A stretch of DNA of 64,000 bases from Colimorpha_A sp045543555. Its GTDB lineage: Bacteria; Bacillota; Clostridia; Oscillospirales; CAG-272. The translations under genes were made by a program, and so were the position numbers. Shown here in pieces: positions 40,708-54,367 of the stretch. The notes under the pieces were generated by a model. The model did no database searches, was not told where the DNA came from, and worked only from the letters and a program-made list of their open reading frames with translations. Within the stretch, counting starts at the first letter, position 1, and every line of letters begins with the position of its first letter. Location of the stretch: positions 62,001 through 126,000 of the forward strand of contig JAZQMQ010000025.1 of NCBI GenBank assembly GCA_045543555.1. Reading direction: 5' to 3'.

Positions 40708-42540
40708 ATGAAGAAAATCAAGAAATTATTATCGATAATGCTTTCGCTTGCGATTATGTTTATGATAATACCGATAGCTCATACCCACGCTGACGGTAAT
40801 ATGTCTATGGATGCAGACGATAACGCGGCACTTGTTGATGAAGAAAAAATTTATTGCAAAGCTACAATAGACGACGATTTCGAAGACGATAAGGTTATTG
40901 TGGTGCTAAAGCACAGTGAAAGCATGGAATTCAAGGATTATTCCGTATCAGACTTTCCACAAGTTCAAGCGACAGCGGTTAACAACTTGACCTATGAGAC
41001 GGGACAAATGGTTAAATCGAAAGTGCAAAAGTCAGATATTGTAATGAGAGATGGTACAACATACAAGTGTGACAATGAGATCAACGTCGATACATATAAT
41101 CAAATCATTACCATAGAACTTGCTGAAACCGGAAAAGAAAAGGTGCTTGAAGCAGTCAAACAACTTGAGCAGTTGGATAGCATAAAGTATGTAGGACCAA
41201 GCTATATTTATAAAATGGCTTCCGCGAACATACCGACAAACACACCGTCAGAATATAATTCGGATAGTGTAGATTCATATCTAAAAACCTATATGAATAA
41301 TACCTATTCGCTCATTGATTTGCCTGAGGCGTGGTATATTGGTACAGGAACGGATAGTGATACACGTGCTGTTACGGTTGGTGTTATTGATACTGGAATA
41401 AACGGAAATCATCCCGATTTATTTAATAATATTGATTGGAGTTTATCAAAGTCATTCTTAGTAGATGTAAATCACAACCCTTTGGAAGATCCATCCGGTC
41501 ACGGAACCTTCGTTGCGGGAATAATAGGTGCACAGGGCGATAACGGAATTGGAATTGCTGGTATGTCGTGGGATTCAAAATTAGTGTCCTTAAAAGCGGC
41601 ATCCAGAATGGCGAATTCAGATGATTACGGAATCTCTACTTATGTTGCAGTTAGCGTAATAAACTATGCAAACACATATGGTATTGATATTTTAAACTTT
41701 AGTTATGCTTCATCTGATGGGCAAGACCCAAATAGTGATGCGGTAGCTTTTGCTGAAGCAATAGAAGACTATTATGGATTATTTGTATGTAGTGCCAGTA
41801 ACGAAAGCAGGAATAATGATAATTATTCATATTATCCCGGTAATCTCTGGTTACCAAATCTTATTACCGTTGGAGCTAGCACTTCGGGTGACTATAAATC
41901 GGTTTTTTCGAATTATGGAGCAACTACAGTTGATCTTTTCGCACCCGGTGAATACATTTATAGTTGCTCAATAAATGGAAACTATGCGAGTGATTCCGGA
42001 ACTTCGTTTGCTGCCCCCTTTGTGACCGGTGTTGCTGCATTGGTCTGGTATACTAATTCTTCGCTCAATGCATCAGAGGTAAAAGATGCAATAATGCATG
42101 GTGTTGACCAAGTAACTGATCTATCAGATATCTGCGTTTCGGGAGGACGTTTAAATGCGCATAAAGCGTTGTTAAATGTGGTACCAAATGACACATATTA
42201 TAATCCTGCAGGGCTTCATGTTTGTTCGATCACTCATACATATGAAGATTCTGATACCCATATTGTTGAATGTAGTAGTTGCAATTTTGAATATGTTGAA
42301 CAACACACGATTTCCTCATCAGGCACATGTGAAAAATGTACTACACCTCCGCATACTTGTAGTAGCTTCTCATATACGAGCATAAATAGAACAACTCATA
42401 GAGCAACGTGTCGAGGTTGTGGAGCAACACATACTGAAACCCATAGCATGCAGCAGTCCGGAATTAATCTCATATGCACAAAATGTGGGTACACTATGGC
42501 ATTTATGATGAAAACAGATGACGAAGAACTTTTACAGTAA
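40708..42540 (+). CDS. Exported S8 subtilisin-like protease with Cys/His-rich C-terminus
   Basis: The 610-residue protein begins with a signal peptide (MKKIKKLLSIMLSLAIMFMI...) and then a prodomain of about 150 residues. The catalytic triad is Asp228 (VGVIDTGINGNHPDL), His265 (GHGTFVAGIIG) and Ser433 (SGTSFAAPFVTG). The last 107 residues carry two repeats of Cys and His pairs (HVC...CSSC...CEKC; HTC...CRGC...CTKC), arranged like extracellular zinc ribbons. The gene is more AT-rich than the surrounding sequence, which may indicate transfer. AAAGGAG precedes the ATG. A lipoprotein gene follows 31 bases later. Confidence 0.88.
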   Translation: MKKIKKLLSIMLSLAIMFMIIPIAHTHADGNMSMDADDNAALVDEEKIYCKATIDDDFEDDKVIVVLKHSESMEFKDYSVSDFPQVQATAVNNLTYETGQMVKSKVQKSDIVMRDGTTYKCDNEINVDTYNQIITIELAETGKEKVLEAVKQLEQLDSIKYVGPSYIYKMASANIPTNTPSEYNSDSVDSYLKTYMNNTYSLIDLPEAWYIGTGTDSDTRAVTVGVIDTGINGNHPDLFNNIDWSLSKSFLVDVNHNPLEDPSGHGTFVAGIIGAQGDNGIGIAGMSWDSKLVSLKAASRMANSDDYGISTYVAVSVINYANTYGIDILNFSYASSDGQDPNSDAVAFAEAIEDYYGLFVCSASNESRNNDNYSYYPGNLWLPNLITVGASTSGDYKSVFSNYGATTVDLFAPGEYIYSCSINGNYASDSGTSFAAPFVTGVAALVWYTNSSLNASEVKDAIMHGVDQVTDLSDICVSGGRLNAHKALLNVVPNDTYYNPAGLHVCSITHTYEDSDTHIVECSSCNFEYVEQHTISSSGTCEKCTTPPHTCSSFSYTSINRTTHRATCRGCGATHTETHSMQQSGINLICTKCGYTMAFMMKTDDEELLQ

Positions 42541-42571
42541 TTTTTACTCATATCTATAAAGGAGAGAAACA

Positions 42572-43501
42572 ATGAAAATCTACAAAATGTTATTATCCGC
42601 GCTTTTGTGTCTTGTGATGTTGATCTCACTGTTCTCCTGCGCTCAAAAGAGGTCGGGGGCGTCGACAACAAAACCCGAGGGTACTACACCTGAGGTAACG
42701 CCCCCCGAGATTACGACCGAAGGAAAAACCGACCCACCGAGCAGCTCTCCGCTTTCAAACGAGGATAAACAAAAATTCATCGACTATCGCAAGGAAGCTG
42801 TAGGTGCCGACGTTACACTCGAGGATTTTGACACCGTTTATATGTATTACGGTGAATACGGCGGCAGTCACGTTTTCTTCTCTCAGAGAGAGATCTTCAA
42901 CGGTCACGTTTCGCAGAATGACGTTTATTCAAACTATACGTTTGACGTTAACGGCGTACACTTTTTTGGAACCCGCAAGTTTCGCATCATAGTTTACAAC
43001 GGAAGCGAGGCACTCGATATTGACCAAGCGTTTGAGAAGGGATACATAAGCGCAACCGACGTTGAGGACGTTGCGGAGATTCACAATGCGACCGTCACGC
43101 CTTATTATCACAGTTATTACATTGAGTTTGAGCATGATCAGGCACCCGGTGCGATGCCCAAGGAAAAGCTTGCTGAGTTTAAAGCCGTGGCAGACAAGAT
43201 CTATAGCGAAAACGGAAAGATCAACGTTGATCTCGTTCATTACGGTACTTACGGCGACAGGGCAGTGTTCTTTCTGACGGTGGGTGATAATCCGAATGCA
43301 AATCCTATTACTATGTATTTTAGTACCTACGATAAACCGATCACATATTGCGGCTCCTTCTATCTTGTAGTTTACGAATACGGCGGAGGTTTCTTCAATC
43401 TGTCACCCATGGAAATCTGTAAGCGTTCACTTCTTACCGAAGAGGAAGTTAACGAGCTTTGTGCCTACCACGAATCGAGGTTTACGGATCACCCGCACTG
43501 A
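42572..43501 (+). CDS. Lipoprotein of unknown function
   Basis: The 309-residue predicted lipoprotein has the lipidation Cys in MLISLFSCAQKR. A Thr/Pro/Glu-rich linker (about residues 30-65) leads to a soluble domain with repeated aromatic strands. The domain seems to contain two related halves, around VYMYYGEYGGSHVFFSQREIF and LVHYGTYGDRAVFFLTVGD. No known family was recognised. It probably shares the promoter of the preceding protease, but the higher GC content suggests a different origin. It ends before a bidirectional terminator. Confidence 0.75.
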   Translation: MKIYKMLLSALLCLVMLISLFSCAQKRSGASTTKPEGTTPEVTPPEITTEGKTDPPSSSPLSNEDKQKFIDYRKEAVGADVTLEDFDTVYMYYGEYGGSHVFFSQREIFNGHVSQNDVYSNYTFDVNGVHFFGTRKFRIIVYNGSEALDIDQAFEKGYISATDVEDVAEIHNATVTPYYHSYYIEFEHDQAPGAMPKEKLAEFKAVADKIYSENGKINVDLVHYGTYGDRAVFFLTVGDNPNANPITMYFSTYDKPITYCGSFYLVVYEYGGGFFNLSPMEICKRSLLTEEEVNELCAYHESRFTDHPH

Positions 43502-43558
43502 TGCATACGCGTTTTGTTCTTGCGGACACGGGTCTATAAGCAAATAATTCAGAAAAGT

Positions 43559-43594
43559 AAAAATATCTCCCTCGTTTTGAGGGAGATATTTTTT
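43559..43594. terminator. Bidirectional terminator between the lipoprotein gene and rpoC
   Basis: A 13-bp stem (AAATATCTCCCTC / GAGGGAGATATTT) has T- and A-runs outside. It separates convergent genes. Confidence 0.87.
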
Positions 43595-43601
43595 GCTATT
43601 T

Positions 43602-47258
<3,657 letters not shown>

Positions 47259-47276
47259 AATACTGTCTCCTTTTCA

Positions 47277-50200
47277 TCAAATTTCGTCATCATCGAAATC
47301 ATCGTCGATGTAGTCTTCGTCCCCGTCATAATAGGACTCGTCTTCATCGGCAAATTCATCGTCGTCGACTTCCTCGAGGGTCATGGAATCGAAGGTGTCG
47401 TCGGTCTCAACGGTTTCACCGATCTCTTCGGCAGAAACGTAGTTGGGAGTTTCAAGCTCATCCTCGCCAATGGAGGAGAGCTCTATCTCATTGCCCTCGC
47501 GGTCGAGAACACGAATATCAAGACAGAGAGACTGAAGCTCTTTAACAAGAACCTTGAATGCTTCGGGCACACCGGGAGTAGGAATGTTCTGACCCTTAAC
47601 GATCGCCTCGTAGGTCTTAACACGTCCGGTGACGTCGTCGGACTTAACGGTAAGGATTTCCTGAAGAGTGTATGCTGCACCGTATGCCTCAAGAGCCCAC
47701 ACCTCCATTTCTCCGAATCTCTGACCACCGAACTGAGCTTTACCGCCGAGAGGCTGCTGAGTAACGAGGGAGTAGGGACCGGTGGAACGTGCATGGATCT
47801 TATCATCAACGAGGTGATGGAGCTTGAGGTAGTACATTATACCTACGGTTACGGGGTTATCAAAAGGCTCACCTGTACGTCCGTCGTAGAGAGTCATCTT
47901 TCCTGTTTCGGAAAGACCTGCCTGCTTAAGACATTCGGTGATGTCCTCCTCCTTTGCACCGTCAAAGACAGGAGTCATGATCTTCCAACCAAGACGCTTA
48001 GCGGCGATTCCAAGATGAACCTCAAGAACCTGACCGATGTTCATTCGGGAAGGAACGCCCATAGGGTTAAGAACGATGTCAAGAGGAGTACCGTCTGCCA
48101 TGAAGGGCATATCCTCTGGAGGAAGAATACGGGAAACGACACCCTTATTACCGTGACGTCCTGCCATCTTGTCACCGACGGAGATTTTTCTCTTCTGTGC
48201 GATGTAAACGCGGACTACCTTATTAACTCCGGGAGGAAGCTCGTCGCCTGCCTCGCGGGAGAATACGCGAACGTCAACTACGATACCGCTTTCACCGTGG
48301 GGAACGCGGAGGGAGGTATCTCTTACCTCTCTTGCCTTTTCACCGAAGATAGCGCGGAGGAGTCTTTCCTCGGCAGTGAGCACGGTCTCTCCCTTAGGAG
48401 TTACCTTACCAACGAGAATGTCTCCTGCTCTTACCTCGGTACCCTTGCGGATGATACCCTCGGCATTAAGATCCTTGAGAGCGTCATCACCGACATTGGG
48501 GATCTCTCGTGTGATCTCTTCCGGTCCGAGCTTGGTATCTCTTGCTTCGTGAGAATACTCTTCAATGTGAAGTGATGTGTAGACGTCGTTACGAACGAGG
48601 TTCTCGTTAAGAAGAACTGCGTCCTCGTAGTTGTATCCTTCCCAGGTCATGAATCCGATGAGAGCGTTCTTACCGAGGGAGATCTCACCGCCGCTTGTCG
48701 CAGGACCGTCGGCGATTACCTGACCCTTGGTTACGTACTCGCCGCAATCGACGATCGGGATCTGGTTTATACATGTGCTCTGGTTGGAGCGCTTGAACTT
48801 GATGAGGTGGTAAACGTCCTTGCGTCCATCGTCGGTGCGGATGATGATCTCATCTGCGCAAACTCTTTCAACAAGACCGCTTTCCTTTGCACATACAACG
48901 ACACCCGAGTCAACGGCTGCCTTGTATTCCATACCCGTACCGACGATAGGAGAATCGTTTACGAGAAGCGGCACTGCCTGCTTCTGCATGTTGGATCCCA
49001 TAAGTGCACGGGAGTTATCGTCGTTTTCAAGGAAGGGGATCATAGCGGTTGCGACCGAAACGACCATCTTAGGAGAAACGTCCATGTAATCGGGAACGGT
49101 GTTATCAACCTCAATGATTTCGGAACGCTGACGTGCTGTTACCTTCTTGTTAATGAAACGGTTATTCTCGTCGAGGGGCTCGTTTGCCTGAGCGACGATG
49201 AAATTGTCCTCTACGTCGGCAGTCATATAATCAACCTGATTGGTTACAACGCCGGTTTCCTTATCGATTTTGCGGTAGGGAGCCTCGATGAAGCCGTAGT
49301 CGCTTATACGCGCGTAAGTACAAAGGTAGGAAATAAGACCGATGTTAGGACCTTCGGGAGTTTCGATAGGACACATTCTTCCGTAATGTGTATAGTGTAC
49401 GTCACGAACCTCGAAGGATGCACGGTCACGTGAAAGACCGCCGGGTCCGAGAGCAGAAAGACGTCTCTTGTGAGTAAGCTCTGCAAGAGGGTTGTTCTGA
49501 TCCATGAACTGAGAAAGGGGAGAAGAGCCGAAGAACTCGCGGATAGCGGTTACAACGGGACGGATATTGATAAGACCCTCGGGAGTGAGAGTTTCATTAT
49601 CCTGGATGTTCATTCTCTCCTTAACGATCTTGTCCATACGGGAGAAACCGATACGGAACTGATTCTGGAGAAGCTCACCTACGCAACGAAGACGTCTGTT
49701 GCCGAGGTGGTCGATGTCGTCGACGTTACCGATCTCGTGAGAGAGGCATACAAGGTAGTTGATGGAGGAGAAGATATCGTCCTTTGTGATGTGCTTGGGA
49801 ACGAGCTCTGCAATTCTTGCCTTTACCTCTGCCTTAACTGCATCAGCATCGTTGCCGCACTGCTCGATGATCTCTGTAAGTACGGAGAGCTTGACCTTCT
49901 CGTTTACGCCGCAATCCTTAAGATCGTAGCCGAGAACGTACTCGGGCCATACGGTGCCGTTACTGAATACCTTGATCTCCTTATCGTCGCTTATGCGGAG
50001 ATAAACTTCGTTTACACATCCGCGCTCAAAATTCAGAGCGGTTTCTGCTGTAACTACCTCGCCTGCATCGCAGAGGAACTCACCCGTGAGGGGAGAAACT
50101 ACGGGACGGGAAAGGGTATAGCCGACGATTCTCTTCTTAAGAGAAAGCTTCTTGTCGAACTTATAGCGTCCAACGCCCGCAAGATCGTATCTCTTGGGAT

Positions 50201-51005
50201 CGAAGAACAGATTGTTGATAAGGATCTGCGCGCTTTCGACAAGGGGAGGCTCGCCGGGACGAAGCTTCTTATAGATCTCCTTGAGTGCCTCGTCGGAAGC
50301 GGTCGTGCCGTTCTTGTCTGCCTCGACCTGACATATGTCGTGCTCGCAGGTGGCGGTGATCTTAACGTCGTCGCCGAAATAATTTACGATCTCAGCGTCG
50401 GTGCCGATACCGAGAGCTCTGATAAGAACGGTTACGGGGATCTTTCTGTTCTTATCTATTCTTACGTAGAATACGTCGTTTGCGTCTGTCTCATATTCGA
50501 GCCATGCGCCGCGGTAGGGAATAACGGTTGCGGCAAAGATACGCTTTCCGGACTTGTCTATATCTGAGGTATAGTAGATACCGGGGGAACGTACGATCTG
50601 AGAGACGATAACTCTCTCCGCACCGTTGATAACGAATGTACCGTTATCTGTCATTAAGGGGAAATCGCCCATGAAGATATCGCGCTCGAGAAGCTCTCCG
50701 GTGGTCTTGTTATGAAGACGTACCTTTACTCTCAAGGGAGCGGCGAAGTTTACGTCTCTCTCCTTGCACTCCACAACGGGATACTTGGGTGTCGGGTCCA
50801 CGGTGAAATCCACGAACTCGATGCTAAGGTTGCCGGAATAGTCGGTGATGGGGGAAACGTCGTGAAGAACCTCGCGAAGACCTTCGTTTACAAACCACTC
50901 GTAAGACTTCTTCTGAACCTCAATAAGGTTAGGCATCTCAAGTGCTTCGTCGATCTTGGCAAAGGACATTCTCACGTTTTTACCGAGCTTATGGGGCTTG
51001 ACCAT
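47277..51005 (-). CDS. rpoB: DNA-directed RNA polymerase subunit beta
   Basis: The 1242-residue subunit has rifampicin-region motifs (SQFMDQNNPLAELTHKRRLSALGPGGLSRDRA), the GHKVAG-like DKMAGRHGNKG block and the C-terminal clamp. The rifampicin cluster residues look wild type. The ATG at 51005 is preceded by GGAGTG; a GTG 12 bases upstream is in frame but falls inside that site. The last 53 residues are strongly acidic (many Asp/Glu), an addition to the usual end. The usual rplJ-rplL neighbours do not precede it here. Confidence 0.98.
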   Translation of the reverse strand: MVKPHKLGKNVRMSFAKIDEALEMPNLIEVQKKSYEWFVNEGLREVLHDVSPITDYSGNLSIEFVDFTVDPTPKYPVVECKERDVNFAAPLRVKVRLHNKTTGELLERDIFMGDFPLMTDNGTFVINGAERVIVSQIVRSPGIYYTSDIDKSGKRIFAATVIPYRGAWLEYETDANDVFYVRIDKNRKIPVTVLIRALGIGTDAEIVNYFGDDVKITATCEHDICQVEADKNGTTASDEALKEIYKKLRPGEPPLVESAQILINNLFFDPKRYDLAGVGRYKFDKKLSLKKRIVGYTLSRPVVSPLTGEFLCDAGEVVTAETALNFERGCVNEVYLRISDDKEIKVFSNGTVWPEYVLGYDLKDCGVNEKVKLSVLTEIIEQCGNDADAVKAEVKARIAELVPKHITKDDIFSSINYLVCLSHEIGNVDDIDHLGNRRLRCVGELLQNQFRIGFSRMDKIVKERMNIQDNETLTPEGLINIRPVVTAIREFFGSSPLSQFMDQNNPLAELTHKRRLSALGPGGLSRDRASFEVRDVHYTHYGRMCPIETPEGPNIGLISYLCTYARISDYGFIEAPYRKIDKETGVVTNQVDYMTADVEDNFIVAQANEPLDENNRFINKKVTARQRSEIIEVDNTVPDYMDVSPKMVVSVATAMIPFLENDDNSRALMGSNMQKQAVPLLVNDSPIVGTGMEYKAAVDSGVVVCAKESGLVERVCADEIIIRTDDGRKDVYHLIKFKRSNQSTCINQIPIVDCGEYVTKGQVIADGPATSGGEISLGKNALIGFMTWEGYNYEDAVLLNENLVRNDVYTSLHIEEYSHEARDTKLGPEEITREIPNVGDDALKDLNAEGIIRKGTEVRAGDILVGKVTPKGETVLTAEERLLRAIFGEKAREVRDTSLRVPHGESGIVVDVRVFSREAGDELPPGVNKVVRVYIAQKRKISVGDKMAGRHGNKGVVSRILPPEDMPFMADGTPLDIVLNPMGVPSRMNIGQVLEVHLGIAAKRLGWKIMTPVFDGAKEEDITECLKQAGLSETGKMTLYDGRTGEPFDNPVTVGIMYYLKLHHLVDDKIHARSTGPYSLVTQQPLGGKAQFGGQRFGEMEVWALEAYGAAYTLQEILTVKSDDVTGRVKTYEAIVKGQNIPTPGVPEAFKVLVKELQSLCLDIRVLDREGNEIELSSIGEDELETPNYVSAEEIGETVETDDTFDSMTLEEVDDDEFADEDESYYDGDEDYIDDDFDDDEI

Positions 51006-51277
51006 TACAGTAATCACTCCATTCTAATTAGTAAACCATACCTAATAACGACTAAAAACGCAACAGGCAAGACAAACAAAGCCCCCCTTACTACCCCTAC
51101 GACAAGCTGGTTACCGTCGAATTATAAGCTGTAAAGAAAACTTCCTTCATCCTTCCGTGTCACGTTTTCTATGGCATCGGTATGATAAAATTGTCCAAAA
51201 AACGGCATAAAATAAGGCTTTATCCGTTATTTTGATGTATGCACGATCGCCTTTAGGGGCTATCTATGCAAGTATAG

Positions 51278-51306
51278 ATAGTATCACAAGCTTGACCTTA
51301 TGTCAA
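51278..51306 (-). promoter_or_regulatory. Predicted strong promoter of rpoB-rpoC
   Basis: On the minus strand there is TTGACA, a 17-base spacer and TACTAT. The predicted leader is about 265 bases long, with an early hairpin CTATCTAT / ATAGATAG. No gene was recognised in this leader (51006-51277). Confidence 0.72.
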
Positions 51307-51370
51307 GTCTTTCCAATGAGTTCACAAAAAATTAACAAATAAAATTTTTTCACTTTTTTTCAAAAAGGGC

Positions 51371-51399
51371 TTGAAATTTTGTGTTCGATGTGTTATCAT
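51371..51399 (+). promoter_or_regulatory. Predicted sigma-A promoter of rpsT
   Basis: TTGAAA, a 17-base spacer and TATCAT, 42 bases upstream of the rpsT start. It is divergent from the rpoB promoter. Confidence 0.7.
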
Positions 51400-51441
51400 A
51401 GAGTGCTGATAGAGAAATGCTAAGTGTAGGAGGTGAAAAAT

Positions 51442-51708
51442 TTGCCTAATATCAAGTCTGCTAAGAAGCGCGTCATCGTTACCGAGGTAAAGACGCTTCA
51501 GAATAAGATGGTCAAGACCGCTCTGCGTACCGCTATGAAGAAGTACGAGGCTGCAGTTGCTTCCGCTGATAAGGAGGCTGCAACCAAGGCTTACGCAGTT
51601 GTAGTTAAGAAGCTCGATGTTGCTGCATCCAAGGGTCTCGTTCACAAGAACAATGCTGCAAGAAAGAAGAGCCAGTACACTCTCATGCTCAACAAGATGG
51701 GTGCATAA
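51442..51708 (+). CDS. rpsT: 30S ribosomal protein S20
   Basis: The 88-residue basic helical protein of the small ribosomal subunit starts MPNIKSAKKRV with a TTG codon, 8 bases after AGGAGG. A GTG nine bases upstream lies inside the ribosome site and is rejected. A rare start codon in rpsT is a known device for autoregulation in E. coli (which uses TTG), so the same may apply here. Confidence 0.96.
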   Translation: MPNIKSAKKRVIVTEVKTLQNKMVKTALRTAMKKYEAAVASADKEAATKAYAVVVKKLDVAASKGLVHKNNAARKKSQYTLMLNKMGA

Positions 51709-51731
51709 TTTCGCTACAAGTAAAACGAGAT

Positions 51732-51775
51732 AAATAAAGACCCCGACAAGATGTTGTCGGGGTCTTTATTTTTAG
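51732..51775. terminator. Bidirectional terminator between rpsT and spoIIE
   Basis: A 17-bp perfect stem (AAATAAAGACCCCGACA and complement) has T-runs at both ends, between convergent genes. Confidence 0.92.
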
Positions 51776-54141
51776 CTTTCGTTTTCGCAAAATTCCACCC
51801 TCATAACAATGACCGACATATCGTCGCTTCTGCCGTTTTTCTCCTTGGCTTTTTCAAGGAGCTTTTTGGCGATATCCGTTAATGGCGCGGAGCTGTCTGT
51901 TTCTTCGGAAAGAGTTGGAAGAAGCCATATTCCGTCATCGAAGCTTTGACTTATACCGTCGCTGACCATTATAATTAGGTCATTATTTTTTATATCAAAG
52001 CGAATCTCCTCCGAGGATATTTCACGGGTGATTCCTATGGGCAGAGAAGAGGAGGATATCTTAAAAAGCTTGCTATCACGGATTATATATGACGCCGCGG
52101 CACCGCTTTTAATAAAGGAAGCCTCCGAGGTTATGGTGTCGATTTCAAGAAGATCGACCGTTGTGAAGCATTCGAGATTCTTGTGCCTTATAAAATTGTT
52201 CAGCATCTTTAAAACGGTGCTTTTTTTATTGCCCGAAAGGAGAAGCTTTTCAAGAAATACCGTGGTTACCTTTGAGGTCATAGAGGCATCGGTGCCACTC
52301 CCCATACCGTCGCTGATGAGCGCGTAAAATCTCCCCTCGCGGTTTTCAAAAACCGAGGTGCTGTCACCGCTTATCTCCTCGTCCTTCTTTTTTGATGCCG
52401 CACGGGCACTCTCGACCGTCAAAATGGGGGCTGAAGCGGCACTCATAAGAATATATCCGTCGTCTATTTTATATTCGGGAAGGGTAAAACGAATTCCGCA
52501 GGCGGTGCTGAAGGCTTTTTGAATGTCATATGCCGTCGCTTTGACTCTTCCGAGCTCGATCCCGCCCGCGACAAGAGTCTTTTTCCTTTTTCCGTAAACG
52601 GCGATACTAAGGAATCTCATCCCGAGCTGTAAAGCCGCACGTCGTGCTCGTTCGCTCAGCTTTGTGTCTATCTGATACTCACCCGCGCTTTCCTCCGACG
52701 CCTCTGTCAAAAGCTTTGCCATTGCCTCGTAATCGAGGGCAAAAACCTCGGTTTTGTTCTGCCTTGCCGCTTCCTCAAGAAGTCGGGCGTGAGTGAGATT
52801 TACGTCGCTTAATGCCTTCATGGCGTGTGGACAGGACGTTAAAAATTCCTTTTCAACGTATGCCGAATCGGCATTGCCGTGTGTCGCCACAGATACAGCC
52901 AGCTTGTTTATGGCATCTGCGGTCATTTCGTAATTTCTTCCCCAGCAACGAGTGCTGAGAGAGCATTTGGAACAATATTTTTTAAATGAGTTCTCGCATA
53001 TTTCCCTGACTTTATAGGCTCCGGGAGATGAAAGACGGTTTGATAGCGCGTAAAAAACACTCGAAAGGGACGTCATGGCGTCTGATAGAGCACTTAATTT
53101 TTTGGATGTGTCCTCCCGCTTTTTTCCTTCGATAAGGACTGCATCGGCGAGGTTCTCGCTTATGATACCGCCTCCTTCAAACACACTAAGACGTCGGGCG
53201 TATCCGAAACGGCAAACGGGAAGGCTTAAAGCCCCTCCCCACAGCAAAGCGGGGATAGAGGTCATTATCGCCCCCGTTCCTCCGTGTAAGAATGCCGCAC
53301 AGACACCGAGACCGCAGCCTCCGCAGATGGCGATGGCATCGGATCGCTTTTTCAAGGTACCTGCCGCTCCTCCCAGAAGACCGAGAGCCACAGCACTGTA
53401 ACCGCAGCACATAGCACCGATCATTCCTGTCAGCGCTCCCCTTACAGCACCGCAGCTGATCGACGTGCATAGCGTCAGCAGTACCGATCCCACGATCGCA
53501 GGAGAAAAACCGACGATGGAGATACCCGACATACCCGAAATAAAAACGCCGTAAAGGAATACAGAACAAATATCTCCGCTCCTGCTCCCGTTTTTTCTTG
53601 ATGACAGAGCCGATGAGAACATATATACGGAGACGGGAATGAATATTATGAGGAAAAATGCTTCGTATAACTGCGCTTCCTTAAATCCACCGTCAAAAAT
53701 ACGGTAAATACCAACGACAAATCCTCCTGCGGCACCTATAGCCATGCGTAAAGGAGCAGGCTCTTTGTAAATCCTTTCGCGTTTTCCCTCCAGAACGTAT
53801 CCGACGAGAAGGCGCAGCAGGACAACAAGAAGGCAGGAGATCATATATATTCCTCCGCCTTTTGCAAAATAGGATCCGATCATCACACCAGCAAGAACGA
53901 ATAAAAATCCGCTCTCGATACCGCTGAGAAATGCTATCCCATAGGGCATAGTGCCACCGTAGGAGGATGCCGATGAGAACAGAATGGCACACAAAAAGCT
54001 TAAAGCACCTTTTAATGCCCTGCCTCCTATTCCCGTTGATTCCCCGTTTTTGTCCCTTGTTATGTAAGTGGACAGCCACTTTTCTACCGTTTCCGAAAAG
54101 TGATAGGAGCTTTTTGATGCGTTCGTTTGAGTATCCTTCAT
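51772..54141 (-). CDS. spoIIE: Stage II sporulation protein E (SpoIIE phosphatase)
   Basis: The 789-residue protein is a polytopic membrane phosphatase that activates sigma-F by dephosphorylating SpoIIAA in the forespore. About ten helices occupy residues 45-310, a regulatory region follows, and the PP2C domain is at about 560-785 with DGMGSG, MVSDGIS and RSDDMSV metal and phosphate motifs. The start MKDTQTNASK is preceded by AAAGGA. A TGTCGAA 0A box lies about 60 bases upstream. It proves sporulation potential together with cotJ. Confidence 0.95.
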   Translation of the reverse strand: MKDTQTNASKSSYHFSETVEKWLSTYITRDKNGESTGIGGRALKGALSFLCAILFSSASSYGGTMPYGIAFLSGIESGFLFVLAGVMIGSYFAKGGGIYMISCLLVVLLRLLVGYVLEGKRERIYKEPAPLRMAIGAAGGFVVGIYRIFDGGFKEAQLYEAFFLIIFIPVSVYMFSSALSSRKNGSRSGDICSVFLYGVFISGMSGISIVGFSPAIVGSVLLTLCTSISCGAVRGALTGMIGAMCCGYSAVALGLLGGAAGTLKKRSDAIAICGGCGLGVCAAFLHGGTGAIMTSIPALLWGGALSLPVCRFGYARRLSVFEGGGIISENLADAVLIEGKKREDTSKKLSALSDAMTSLSSVFYALSNRLSSPGAYKVREICENSFKKYCSKCSLSTRCWGRNYEMTADAINKLAVSVATHGNADSAYVEKEFLTSCPHAMKALSDVNLTHARLLEEAARQNKTEVFALDYEAMAKLLTEASEESAGEYQIDTKLSERARRAALQLGMRFLSIAVYGKRKKTLVAGGIELGRVKATAYDIQKAFSTACGIRFTLPEYKIDDGYILMSAASAPILTVESARAASKKKDEEISGDSTSVFENREGRFYALISDGMGSGTDASMTSKVTTVFLEKLLLSGNKKSTVLKMLNNFIRHKNLECFTTVDLLEIDTITSEASFIKSGAAASYIIRDSKLFKISSSSLPIGITREISSEEIRFDIKNNDLIIMVSDGISQSFDDGIWLLPTLSEETDSSAPLTDIAKKLLEKAKEKNGRSDDMSVIVMRVEFCENES

Positions 54142-54200
54142 ATTTAACAGTCCTTTCGTTTTATCGTGTAAATATTTTACTATCGTATCTCTACGCAGAC

Positions 54201-54239
54201 TGTCGAAGGTGGGGAGGCGTGTAATGAAAGTTTTTGACA
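54201..54239. promoter_or_regulatory. 0A boxes upstream of spoIIE
   Basis: TGTCGAA at 54201-54207 exactly fits the Spo0A-binding core, and TGTCAAAAA on the minus strand at 54239-54231 is a variant. A TACGAT 13 bases downstream (toward spoIIE) could be the -10, so the 0A box would overlap the -35 region, as in Spo0A-activated sigma-A promoters such as Bacillus spoIIE. Confidence 0.6.
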
Positions 54240-54361
54240 TTTTAAGCGGGGTTTTGGAATATTGTCCTGAATTGCGTGAAAAAAAGAGCTGCCGAAGGCG
54301 TTTTATATTGGATATACCGAAAATAAGACGAAAAGTTTTTGAATACAAAAAAATAACGTAA
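54224..54361 (+). CDS. Possible 45-residue small protein divergent from spoIIE
   Basis: The ORF begins MKVFDILSGVLEYCPELREK and ends with a Lys/Arg-rich segment; it has an excellent GGGAGG site six bases before the ATG. No homologue was recognised, and it has no clear promoter of its own. The position directly beside a 0A box is suggestive. Confidence 0.4.
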   Translation: MKVFDILSGVLEYCPELREKKSCRRRFILDIPKIRRKVFEYKKIT

Positions 54362-54367
54362 AACTTG

